Below are positions 40,429-48,289 of a stretch of DNA of 64,000 bases, piece after piece. Under the pieces are notes generated by a model. The model did no database searches. It saw nothing but the letters and a program-made list of their open reading frames with translations, and was not told the origin of the DNA. The DNA is from Polyangiaceae bacterium (GTDB lineage: Bacteria > Myxococcota_A > Polyangia > Polyangiales > Polyangiaceae). The position numbers were made by a program, and so were the translations under genes. The DNA is taken from assembly GCA_041389725.1 (NCBI GenBank), contig JAWKRG010000014.1:186001-250000 (forward strand), written 5' to 3'. Each line of letters opens with the position of its first letter. Position 1 is the stretch's first letter.

Positions 40429-43290
40429 CTAGCTCTTTCGGCGGCGTTTCGGGGCGCTCGCACGCGGTTGCGCCAAAACCGCCTGAAGGTACACACCGGT
40501 ATGACTGGCCTTGGTGTCGGACACCTGTTCGGGGGTGCCTTGAGCGACGATCTCGCCGCCACCGCCGCCGCCTTCGGGCCCTAGGTCCACCACCCAGTCG
40601 GCGCAGGCGACCAAGTCGAGGTTGTGCTCGATGAGAACGATGGTGTTTCCGGCATCGCGCAGCCCGAACAGGGCGTGGGTCAGCAGTTCGATGTCCTGGA
40701 AATGCAGGCCGGTGGTGGGTTCGTCCAGGACGTAGAGCGTGCTGCCGGTAGCCTTGCGCGCCAGCTCCGTCGCCAACTTCACACGCTGAGCCTCGCCGCC
40801 GCTGAGGGTGGTGGCAGCCTGTCCGAGCTGGACGTAGCCGAGACCGACCTGACGCAAGGCGTCCAAGCGCTGGGCGATCTTCGGAATCGCGTCGAACAGC
40901 TCCGCTGCTTCGTCCACGGTCAGGTCCAGGGCATCGGCGATGGTGAGACCGCGGTAGCGCACCTCCAAGGTTTCGCGATTGTAGCGGCGCCCAGCGCAAG
41001 CGTCACAGCCGACGTAGACGTCGGGTAGGAAGTGCATCTCGACGCGCAACACGCCATCCCCCTGGCACGCCTCGCAACGACCGCCCTTGACGTTGAAGGA
41101 AAAGCGCCCCGCGCGGTAGCCGCGGGCGCGTGCCTCGGGCAGGGTGGCGTAGAGTTCGCGCAAGTACGTGAAGATCCCCGTGTAAGTGGCGGGGTTGGAA
41201 CGCGGTGTTCGGCCGATGGGGGCCTGGTCGATACTGATGACCTTATCGATGTGGTCCAGGCCCTCGATGCGGTCACAGGGCCCGACCCAGCCCGCAGCAC
41301 CATAGAGTTCCGCTCGCGCAGCGCTGAGCAGAGTATCGACGACCAGGCTGCTCTTGCCCGAGCCACTCACACCGGTGACCGCGGTGATGAGGCCGATGGG
41401 CAGCTCCAGGGTCACATTCTTCAGATTGTGGGCGCGCGCGCCGACGACGCGGAGCTTGTTGCGCGAGGGTTTCGTGCGCTTGGCGGGCACTGGCAGGCTG
41501 CGCTCGCCGGACAAGTACGGCCCGGTCACGCTGCCCGCGTCCGCCAGGATTTGCTGCGGCGTGCCTTGGGCCACGATGCTGCCGCCATGGCGTCCCGCTG
41601 CCGGGCCCATGTCCACGACCCAGTCCGCCGCCAGGATGGCGTCGCGGTCGTGCTCCACGACGATGACACTGTTGCCCTTGTCCACGAGCTGGCGAACGGC
41701 GCCCAGTAGCCGCGCGTTGTCCCGCGCGTGCAAACCCACGCTCGGTTCGTCGAGGACGTACAGCACTCCCACCAACGACGCCCCGATCTGGGTGGCCAGA
41801 CGGATTCGCTGACCCTCGCCACCCGAGAGAGTCTGCGCAGGGCGATCGATCGAAAGGTAGTCCAGTCCCACGTCGACCAAGAAGCGCAGTCGTTCCGTCA
41901 CGGCTCTGAGCAATGGCTCCGCGATGGCTCGGTGCTTGGCGGAAAGCTCCTTGTCGTCCTTGAGTTCCAGCAGCTTCGCCCGCAGTTCCGCCAACGGCAG
42001 CGAGCCGAGGGATGCGATGTGGTGATCCCCGATCCGAACTGACAGCACTTCGGGGCGTACCCGCGTGCCGTGGCAGGCGTCGCAGGTTTGCGACACGACG
42101 AAGCGGCCCAAGTCCTCGGGGCCGATGGCGCCATCTTCGGGCTCCTCGTCCCCGAGGCCCATCGGTTCCCCGCTCTCGAGCATCTCCGAGAGGCGCGACA
42201 CGATGCCGGCGTAGGCTTCGCCCTTGCGCCGCTTTGCGGGGGTGCCGAAGAGGATGGCGTCGCGCACGGTCTTGGGAAGTTCGGCGAAGGGTGTGTCGGG
42301 ATCGGCGCCGAGATGCTGCACGACTCGGGCGACCTCCGCCGCAGTGGCGACGGATCCTCGGCGCCCGAAAGCCGCCACCGCGCCTTCGCGCAGAGTGCGT
42401 GAATCATCGGGCACCACGCGTCGCGGATCGATGGTGTCGCGGCGCCCCAGCCCATCGCAAGTCTGGCAAGCGCCGTGCGGGCTGTTGAAGGAGAAGAAGC
42501 GCGGCTCCAGGGCAGGCAAGGACACGCCGTGCTCCCAGCACACGAGTCGTTCGCTCATCACCACGGGATCCGAGCCGTCCGCGGGATCAATCAGGATGGT
42601 GCCGTCGCCAAGGGCCAAGGCTAGTTCGATCGAGTCCGTGAGTCGCCCCTTGACGTTCTCCTTGACCACGATGCGGTCGACGACCACTTCCAGATCGTGT
42701 GCCCGCTTTTCGTCGACTTGAACGTCGTCGCCCAGGTCGATGGCTTGGCCGTCCAGGCGCGCACGGACGTAGCCTTCACGTCGCAGGCGCTCCAGCTCGT
42801 CGCGGATCGGGCCCTTGTGCCTGCGCAGCACGGGTGCCAGCAAAATGGCCCGGGCGCCCTCGCCGCGTTCGAGCACGCTATCCACCATCTCTTGCACCGT
42901 GAACGCGCGCAGAGCTTCACCGTCCACCGGGCAATGTGGTGTGCCAATCCGGGCAAAGAGCAGGCGCAGGTAGTCGGAAATCTCCGTCACGGTGCCGACC
43001 GTGGAGCGGGGGCTCTTGCCCAGGGCTTTCTGCTCGATGGCAATGGCGGGGCTCAGCCCCTCGATGCTCTCCACGTGGGGTTTGGGCAGCTGATCCAGGA
43101 ACTGCCGCGCATAGGCCGACAGACTCTCGACGTAGCGCCGTTGGCCTTCCGCATAGATCGTGTCGAAGGCCAAGGAGGACTTGCCCGAGCCGCTCGGCCC
43201 CGTGATGACCACCAGGCGTTCCCTGGGCAAATCGCAGCTGACGTCCTTCAGGTTGTGCTGCGTCGCACCGCGAACGGACAGGGTGTCCAT
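40429..43290 (-). CDS. uvrA: Excinuclease ABC subunit A (UvrA)
   Basis: UvrA recognises DNA damage and loads UvrB in nucleotide excision repair. The 953-residue protein has two ABC ATPase modules: Walker A GPSGSGKSS near residue 32, signature LSGGEGQRIRLATQIG, a second Walker A GVSGSGKSS and signature LSGGEAQRVKLATEL. The second zinc finger is complete (GRCEACQGDG and VGCDACAGRRY). The first one reads CWEHGVSL with CQTCDGLG, so one cysteine is replaced by histidine (CxxH instead of CxxC). ATG 43290 gives MDTLSVRGATQHNLKDV, the usual UvrA start; ATG 43302 is an alternative. It is convergent with dksA and has no operon partners. Length and motifs are those of a full-length, functional protein. 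Confidence 0.97.
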   Translation of the reverse strand: MDTLSVRGATQHNLKDVSCDLPRERLVVITGPSGSGKSSLAFDTIYAEGQRRYVESLSAYARQFLDQLPKPHVESIEGLSPAIAIEQKALGKSPRSTVGTVTEISDYLRLLFARIGTPHCPVDGEALRAFTVQEMVDSVLERGEGARAILLAPVLRRHKGPIRDELERLRREGYVRARLDGQAIDLGDDVQVDEKRAHDLEVVVDRIVVKENVKGRLTDSIELALALGDGTILIDPADGSDPVVMSERLVCWEHGVSLPALEPRFFSFNSPHGACQTCDGLGRRDTIDPRRVVPDDSRTLREGAVAAFGRRGSVATAAEVARVVQHLGADPDTPFAELPKTVRDAILFGTPAKRRKGEAYAGIVSRLSEMLESGEPMGLGDEEPEDGAIGPEDLGRFVVSQTCDACHGTRVRPEVLSVRIGDHHIASLGSLPLAELRAKLLELKDDKELSAKHRAIAEPLLRAVTERLRFLVDVGLDYLSIDRPAQTLSGGEGQRIRLATQIGASLVGVLYVLDEPSVGLHARDNARLLGAVRQLVDKGNSVIVVEHDRDAILAADWVVDMGPAAGRHGGSIVAQGTPQQILADAGSVTGPYLSGERSLPVPAKRTKPSRNKLRVVGARAHNLKNVTLELPIGLITAVTGVSGSGKSSLVVDTLLSAARAELYGAAGWVGPCDRIEGLDHIDKVISIDQAPIGRTPRSNPATYTGIFTYLRELYATLPEARARGYRAGRFSFNVKGGRCEACQGDGVLRVEMHFLPDVYVGCDACAGRRYNRETLEVRYRGLTIADALDLTVDEAAELFDAIPKIAQRLDALRQVGLGYVQLGQAATTLSGGEAQRVKLATELARKATGSTLYVLDEPTTGLHFQDIELLTHALFGLRDAGNTIVLIEHNLDLVACADWVVDLGPEGGGGGGEIVAQGTPEQVSDTKASHTGVYLQAVLAQPRASAPKRRRKS

Positions 43291-43463
43291 GGCATGGCAC
43301 ACGCTATCACGACCCCGCGGCGCCGCTCACCCTCTGCGACGTGCAGTGTTTCCGTGGGGTCGGTCTCGATTACCGTTGGAGATCCTGCCAAGACTGTTCG
43401 CCGCGAGCCTGGCAAAGCCGCAAAATTTGCCCAGGAGTCGGGGGCTGGGGCTATTCGTCGGGC

Positions 43464-44381
43464 GTGCTGCCTCCCCACTGGCTTCCCCTGGTCCCCGTGC
43501 TCGTCGCGCTCTCGCCGCTGCCGATGCCGCCTGAGGCCCAGCTCGCCGCGGCCAGCCTGGTGAGTACCGCGGTAGTGAGCACGCTGCCGGAAGCGTGCCC
43601 CGAGGACATGGTCCTCGTCGACGGCAACTTCTGTCCGGCGCTGGAGTACCAGTGCGACCGCTTCGTGGACGAGAGCGCGCCAAGCTGCGCGCACTATGCT
43701 CAGAAGCCCGAGTGCCGCTACAACGAAGTGAGCAAGCGCGTGTGCATCGATCGCTACGAGTGGCCGAACAAGGTTGGTGAGAAGCCCGGCGTGTTCGTCA
43801 ACTGGTACGAAGCCAAGCGCGCCTGTGAGGGCGCTGGCAAACGTCTGTGCGCCCGCAGCGAGTGGACCCTGGCCTGCGAGGGACCGAAGCGCGCTCCCTA
43901 TCCCTACGGTTGGCAGCGCCTGCCGAGCCCCTGCAACGTGGGACGCCCCGTAGAGGAAGCAGACCCGAAGAAGTTGATCGACCCTCGCACACGCGAGTCG
44001 GAAATCGCACGCCTGTGGCAGGCTGACCTGATTGGTTCCCACCCGGATTGCCGCAGCGCTTTCGGCGCCTTCGACATGGTCGGCAACGTCGACGAGTGGA
44101 CGGACAACAGCGAAGAGGGAAACGACTCGATCTCCACCCTGAACGGTGGTTATTGGGGGCCGGTGCGGAATACCTGCCGCTTGACCACCAAGACCCACGG
44201 GCCGGAGTTCCAGTTCTATCAAATCGGGTTCCGCTGCTGCGCCGAGCCCCGGGACGGCGTCGAGGTACCCCTCGCACCGGAGCGCGTCGGTCGCGAAGAG
44301 CTCGAGTCCCGCGTTGGCCCGGACGGCTGGCCCGTGCCTGTCAGTGAGGACCGAGCACCGGCGTCCACGCCTCGGGGCTGA
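43464..44381 (+). CDS. FGE/SUMF1-fold secreted protein
   Basis: A 305-residue protein beginning at a GTG (VLPPHWLPLVPVLVALSPLP) that starts a signal peptide; the in-frame ATG at 43341 adds an implausible Cys/Trp-rich leader. The mature part has the formylglycine-generating-enzyme fold: KRVCIDRYEWPN, GAGKRLCARSEWTLACEG, FDMVGNVDEWTDN, LNGGYWGPVRNTCRL and IGFRCC. Of the two active-site cysteines known in true FGE, only the one in RNTCRL is at the expected place; the first is replaced. It is therefore probably not a sulfatase activator and may bind ligands, as many FGE-fold proteins do. Cys-rich N-terminal part (CDRFVDESAPSCAHYAQKPEC). A paralogue follows after 2 bp. Confidence 0.85.
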   Translation: MLPPHWLPLVPVLVALSPLPMPPEAQLAAASLVSTAVVSTLPEACPEDMVLVDGNFCPALEYQCDRFVDESAPSCAHYAQKPECRYNEVSKRVCIDRYEWPNKVGEKPGVFVNWYEAKRACEGAGKRLCARSEWTLACEGPKRAPYPYGWQRLPSPCNVGRPVEEADPKKLIDPRTRESEIARLWQADLIGSHPDCRSAFGAFDMVGNVDEWTDNSEEGNDSISTLNGGYWGPVRNTCRLTTKTHGPEFQFYQIGFRCCAEPRDGVEVPLAPERVGREELESRVGPDGWPVPVSEDRAPASTPRG

Positions 44382-44383
44382 CC

Positions 44384-45220
44384 ATGCGCCCGAGCGTGTG
44401 CTTGCTGGCTATCGCCGTGAGCTGTCGACAGGCCCCGGCGCCGGTGAGCGACGCGGGAGCGCCCCTCGACGGGGCGAAGGATGCCGCGATTGACGTCGGC
44501 TCACCGCGAGATGCGGCCGAGAGCGGAGGGGCACCGCAGACTCGGGGGCCGTGTCCATCGGACATGGTGCATGTGGCTGGCACCTTCTGTCCCTACGTAG
44601 GTCACCGTTGCGTGGAGTGGATCGACCAGAAGCGGGATCGTTGTCAGCGCTACGCGCCGCCGCCGCTGTGCGAGGGGCGCCTGACCCGACTCGAGTACTG
44701 CATCGACCGCTATGAGTATCCCAACCAGGTCGGCGTGCTGCCTGCGGTGATGGTCAGCTACACCGAAGCCCTCGTCGCGTGCGGCGACGAAGGCAAACGC
44801 CTCTGCACCGAGGACGAGTGGACCTTTGCCTGCGAAGGTGAGACCCGAGTGCCCTATCCCTACGGTTACGAGCGCGACAAGACAGCGTGCAACATCGACC
44901 GCGCTCATGGTTTTCCCAACTTCGAAGCGTTCAGTGAGCCCAAGGAAGTCAGCAAAGAGGTCGAGCGGCTCGACCAACGAGTACGCAGCGGTTCCATGCC
45001 GCGTTGCGTGAGCCCCTTTGGCGTGCACGACATGACGGGAAACGTGGACGAGTGGGCGCGCAACCCAGCGCCCGACCGCGACGCCGGAGTCGACATCTCG
45101 AGCCTCAAGGGCGGCTATTTCGGCCCCATTCGTGCCCGCTGCCGCCCGGTGACTCGTTCGCACAATCGCTGGTTTCGCTTCTATCAGGTGGGCTTTCGCT
45201 GCTGCCGGGACGTCGATTAG
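44384..45220 (+). CDS. FGE/SUMF1-fold lipoprotein, paralogue of the preceding gene
   Basis: A 278-residue protein starting MRPSVCLLAIAVSCRQ with a lipobox (AVSC), then an Ala/Asp/Gly linker, then the FGE fold: YCIDRYEYPNQVGVLPAVMV, GDEGKRLCTEDEWTFACEG, HDMTGNVDEWARN, LKGGYFGPIRARCRP and VGFRCCRD. It shares nearly all landmark motifs with the gene directly upstream, and the 2-bp gap means the pair is transcribed and probably translated together. The active-site pair of true FGE is incomplete here too (GGYFGPIRARCR). One partner appears secreted and the other lipid-anchored. A linked role in surface or cell-wall binding is possible, but no substrate can be named. Confidence 0.85.
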   Translation: MRPSVCLLAIAVSCRQAPAPVSDAGAPLDGAKDAAIDVGSPRDAAESGGAPQTRGPCPSDMVHVAGTFCPYVGHRCVEWIDQKRDRCQRYAPPPLCEGRLTRLEYCIDRYEYPNQVGVLPAVMVSYTEALVACGDEGKRLCTEDEWTFACEGETRVPYPYGYERDKTACNIDRAHGFPNFEAFSEPKEVSKEVERLDQRVRSGSMPRCVSPFGVHDMTGNVDEWARNPAPDRDAGVDISSLKGGYFGPIRARCRPVTRSHNRWFRFYQVGFRCCRDVD

Positions 45221-45556
45221 CGCGACGGAAGTGGCAGCGCCGAGGCGCCTTCCGGGGCGTTCGCGGGCGCCTGGGCGGCTCCATTCACAGGTCGCGTCGG
45301 CGCCTGTTGCTCCCCCCAGGCGATTCGACTAGGTTTGCGGGCGTGGAGATTGCATGGTCCAGCGGAGGGGCGACAATTCACCGCTGGCGGCGCCCTGCTT
45401 CGACCCGGCCCACCCCTCGGGGGCGGCCGGACGCTCGGGCCCATAGCTCAATCGGTCAGAGCCCCCGGCTCATAACCGGGCTGTTCCTGGTTCGAACCCA
45501 GGTGGGCCCACCCTTTGCTCGTTCTTGAACTGTAATCCAAGGAGCTTGAGATCGTC
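45221..45556 (+). other. Intergenic region with one tRNA gene
   Basis: About 336 bases between the FGE pair and the zinc-ribbon gene. A tRNA gene (45437-45510) fills part of it. The left 215 bases contain inverted C/G-rich words but no recognisable promoter or gene; the 46 bases right of the tRNA hold the AAGGAG leader of the next gene. Confidence 0.6.
45437..45510 (+). tRNA. tRNA with CAT anticodon (probably Ile2, otherwise Met)
   Basis: A full cloverleaf: acceptor GGGCCCA/TGGGCCC, D arm GCTC...GAGC, anticodon stem CCCGG/CCGGG with loop CTCATAA (anticodon CAT at 45471-45473), T arm CCTGG/CCAGG with TTCGAAC. CCA is not encoded (genome reads ACCC after the acceptor). Two facts exclude initiator Met: the first acceptor pair is matched and the three G-C pairs next to the loop are not GGG/CCC. 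The acceptor and anticodon stem look like the lysidine-modified Ile2 tRNA, but Ile2 and elongator Met cannot be separated without comparison. Confidence 0.92.
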
Positions 45557-46312
45557 GTGACACTTCAGGCGCAGATTGAAGTCCTAGAAAGCCTAGCGGC
45601 TTTGGACGCGGAGCTTTTCAGCCTCACCGCGGAGCTGGAAACCGAGCGAGATGCCTTCGACGGCAAGAAGTCCCAGCTAGCCGAGCTCGAAGCCAAGTTG
45701 GACGCCACGACTCAGAGCGTTCACGAGATGGAGCGCGTGCGGAACGAGCTGATGCACGAAGTGCGGCAGATGAGCCTGCAGATAGACAAGTCGCGGGAGA
45801 AGCTGTCGCGCGTGCGGACTGAGCGCGAGGCCAACGCTGCCCAGCGCGAACTCGAGGAGCTACGCAAGCTCTATCGCGATCGCGAGACGGAGATCGAGAA
45901 GCTCGCCGGCCTCATCGAGCAGGCCAAAGTCGAGACCGAGTCCACGGCGGAGCAAAAGTCGGCACTCAACCAAGAGGTAGGGGCCAGCGAAAACGACGTC
46001 ACCTCGCATCTGGGCGAAGTTCAGCAGCAGATGGCGGCAAAGCAGAGCAGCCGGCAGGCCCTGGTGGCGAAGCTGCCGCCAGTCATCTACCGACGTTACG
46101 AGATGATTCGCAAGCGACGCAATACTGCCATCGCGTCGACCACGGACGGCACCTGCAGCGAGTGTCACATGCTGCTTCCGCCGATGCTGTACCAAACCCT
46201 GACTCGCGCGCAGGAGCTGGCGCAGTGCCCGAGCTGCAACCGGATTCTCTACTTCCGGGCTGCGACTCCCGCAGAGTCCCTAGAGACCCAAGACACGACG
46301 AGCGGGCCGTGA
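45557..46312 (+). CDS. Coiled-coil protein with C-terminal C4 zinc ribbon (COG1579-like)
   Basis: A 251-residue protein: a long antiparallel coiled coil (residues about 10-175, for example ELETERDAFDGKKSQLAELEAKL and REANAAQRELEELRKLYRDRETE) followed by a zinc ribbon with CSEC and CPSC pairs (GTCSECHMLLPP, LAQCPSCNRILYF). This matches the CT398/COG1579 family, proposed to bind nucleic acid or act with sigma factors and flagellar-like parts, but poorly characterised. The start is GTG 45557, with AAGGAG 15 bases upstream; no better start was seen. It is followed by a Ser/Thr kinase that begins with a zinc ribbon too. Confidence 0.85.
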   Translation: MTLQAQIEVLESLAALDAELFSLTAELETERDAFDGKKSQLAELEAKLDATTQSVHEMERVRNELMHEVRQMSLQIDKSREKLSRVRTEREANAAQRELEELRKLYRDRETEIEKLAGLIEQAKVETESTAEQKSALNQEVGASENDVTSHLGEVQQQMAAKQSSRQALVAKLPPVIYRRYEMIRKRRNTAIASTTDGTCSECHMLLPPMLYQTLTRAQELAQCPSCNRILYFRAATPAESLETQDTTSGP

Positions 46313-46343
46313 TCCCGAGTGAGTGGTAGGCGAGGGGGAATCG

Positions 46344-47681
46344 ATGAAGGCGTGCTCTGCCTGCGGGCGCTTGTATCCGGCCGACGCAGGGTTTTGCCCC
46401 GTCGACGGTCAAGCGCTCGTGAGCGCGACCCAGGCGCCGATTGCCAGCAGCGACGATGACGCGCGTATTGGCCAGTTGATGTGTGGCCGCTACCAAGTTC
46501 GGCGCGTGGTTGCAGACGGCGGCATGGGGCGCGTTTACGAAGCCCTCGACATGGTGGACCGCGGCAATGCCGCGCTGAAGATCCTGCACCCCGATGTCGC
46601 CCAAGACTCCGTGAGCGTGGAGCGCTTCCGGCGCGAGTTCGAAGTCAGCAAGTTGCTGCCCCACAAACACATCGTGGACGTGCGGGATTTTCAGCCGACC
46701 CAAGACGGCAGCTTTGCGCTGGTCATGGAGTTCCTCTACGGCGAGGAGCTGCGCAGTACCCTCAAGCGCGAGACTGTGGTCTCTCCAGGGCGGTTGGTGC
46801 GCATGGTGAGCCAGATCGCGTTGGCCCTGGACGAAGCACACGCGCGCAAGCTCGTGCATCGTGACCTCAAGCCCGACAACATCTTCCTGTGTCAGACCCG
46901 AGAGGGAGACAACGTCAAGATTCTCGATTTTGGTTCGGTGAAGGACAAAGGGGAGACCGCGAAGAAGCTCACGGTGATGGGCACGACCATCGGTTCGCCC
47001 TACTACATGGCGCCGGAGCAGGCGCAGGGGCTGGAGACGCTCGATCACCGCGCCGACGTGTGGTCCTTGGCTGCGATTGCCTACGAGTGCGTCTCTGGCA
47101 AGGTGCCCTTCCAGGGCAGCAATGGTCCCGCCATCTTGCTCGAGATCCTGACCAAAGAGCCCGCCTTGGTGAGCAAGGTCGCGCAAGGGCAAAAACACCC
47201 CGTGCCGCCCACTCTGGATCGGGTGATGCTGCACGCGTTCAAGAAGAACGCGAGCAGCCGCATTTCCAGCGTCGGCCAGCTGGCGGACTCGATCGGCACC
47301 GCCTACGGGCTGCAGGGCACGCACAGCGACTGGGCCAACACCGTGGAAGCCGAGCTGGACGCTGCCATTGCCGCGCAAATGCCGGCACTGATGCAGGCAG
47401 ACGGCCGGCCCACGCAGACCGACGCGCTGAGCGATGGGTTCTTCGGTGAATCCTCGGCGCTCGATGCGCCGGATCCCTTTGCACCCACCCAGCCGCCGCC
47501 GACCCCCGGTGTGGGAGGCATGGCACCCTATGCGGCGGGCCCCGTGGCCTACGGCGCACCCGAAGACGACATGGTCCCGATGGGGCTGCCGAAGAACAAC
47601 AATCTGATCTTGTTCGTGGCCCTGGCTGTCGGTGGCTTCGTCCTGGCAGTTGGCGTCATCGTGATCGTGCTGGTGCTCTAG
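46344..47681 (+). CDS. Membrane-anchored Ser/Thr protein kinase with N-terminal zinc ribbon
   Basis: A 445-residue PknB-type kinase. It opens with a small zinc ribbon (CSACGRLYPADAGFCPVDG). The kinase domain runs from about residue 50 to 310: glycine loop VVADGGMGRVYEA, lysine in AALKIL, catalytic HRDLKPDN, metal-binding DFG (ILDFGSVKD), and APE (YMAPEQAQG). All key residues are present, so it should be active. After a Pro/Ala-rich stretch comes one C-terminal transmembrane helix (LILFVALAVGGFVLAVGVIVIVLVL) with no periplasmic domain, so the kinase faces the cytoplasm and senses internally. ATG 46344 follows a strong GAGGGGGAA site. Possible targets include FHA proteins in this window (GltG, the sigma-54 activator); this is speculation. 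Confidence 0.92.
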   Translation: MKACSACGRLYPADAGFCPVDGQALVSATQAPIASSDDDARIGQLMCGRYQVRRVVADGGMGRVYEALDMVDRGNAALKILHPDVAQDSVSVERFRREFEVSKLLPHKHIVDVRDFQPTQDGSFALVMEFLYGEELRSTLKRETVVSPGRLVRMVSQIALALDEAHARKLVHRDLKPDNIFLCQTREGDNVKILDFGSVKDKGETAKKLTVMGTTIGSPYYMAPEQAQGLETLDHRADVWSLAAIAYECVSGKVPFQGSNGPAILLEILTKEPALVSKVAQGQKHPVPPTLDRVMLHAFKKNASSRISSVGQLADSIGTAYGLQGTHSDWANTVEAELDAAIAAQMPALMQADGRPTQTDALSDGFFGESSALDAPDPFAPTQPPPTPGVGGMAPYAAGPVAYGAPEDDMVPMGLPKNNNLILFVALAVGGFVLAVGVIVIVLVL

Positions 47682-47717
47682 CCCGCACACCCCAAGTCGA
47701 CGACGGAGGTTCAGTTG

Positions 47718-48227
47718 ATGGCATCCAAGCAGTTCCTCTCGGTGCTTGCTCTCCTCGGCGTTTCGCTGTCCATGGCCGGGTGCGGCAAGGACGGTGCCCC
47801 GGCTGCGGAGGGGGCGCGCGCGCCCACGCCGACGACGGCTGCGGCGTCCGCCGCAGCTGACGCGACAGCCCAGAGCAAGTTCGACGAGAGTACGTTCAGC
47901 TTGGAGCTGAAGGCTCCCGGGCCCTACAGCGCCGGGAGCGAGGGTCAGGCCACGATCGCGCTGTCGGCCAAGGCGCCTTTCCACTGCAACGACAAGTACC
48001 CCTACAAGTTCAAGTTGGAGCCGAGTGACACGCTGACCGTGCCGGCCCCGGTCGTCGGCAAGGACGCGCTCGCGTTGGAGAAGACGTCCGCGGAACTCAC
48101 CGTGAAGTTCACGCCCAAGGCGCCCGGCAAGCATCGCCTCGCTGGGGAGTTCAGCTTCTCGGTGTGCAGCGCCGACAAGTGCCTGATCGAAAAGCGCAAG
48201 CTGTCTGCCGAAGTCAGCGTCCAGTAG
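47718..48227 (+). CDS. Periplasmic lipoprotein with a cysteine pair, function unknown
   Basis: A 169-residue lipoprotein (FLSVLALLGVSLSMAGCGKD, lipobox MAGC) with an Ala/Pro/Thr linker and a beta-sandwich-like domain (FSLELKAPGPYSAGSEGQATIALS, FKLEPSDTLTVPAPVV, ELTVKFTPKAPGKHRLAGEFSFSVCSADKCLI). The C-x4-C pair and the sandwich slightly recall the N-terminal domain of DsbD, which carries reducing power in the periplasm, but no firm homology can be claimed. Start 47718 has GGAGG nine bases upstream; a TTG three bases earlier is less likely. It lies 36 bp behind the kinase gene, so it may be co-transcribed. Confidence 0.75.
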   Translation: MASKQFLSVLALLGVSLSMAGCGKDGAPAAEGARAPTPTTAAASAAADATAQSKFDESTFSLELKAPGPYSAGSEGQATIALSAKAPFHCNDKYPYKFKLEPSDTLTVPAPVVGKDALALEKTSAELTVKFTPKAPGKHRLAGEFSFSVCSADKCLIEKRKLSAEVSVQ

Positions 48228-48289
48228 CGTCAACGGAGCCGCCTGGCCGGGCATCCCCCAAGGGTCTGCCCCCGTGATACGCTGCGCCA

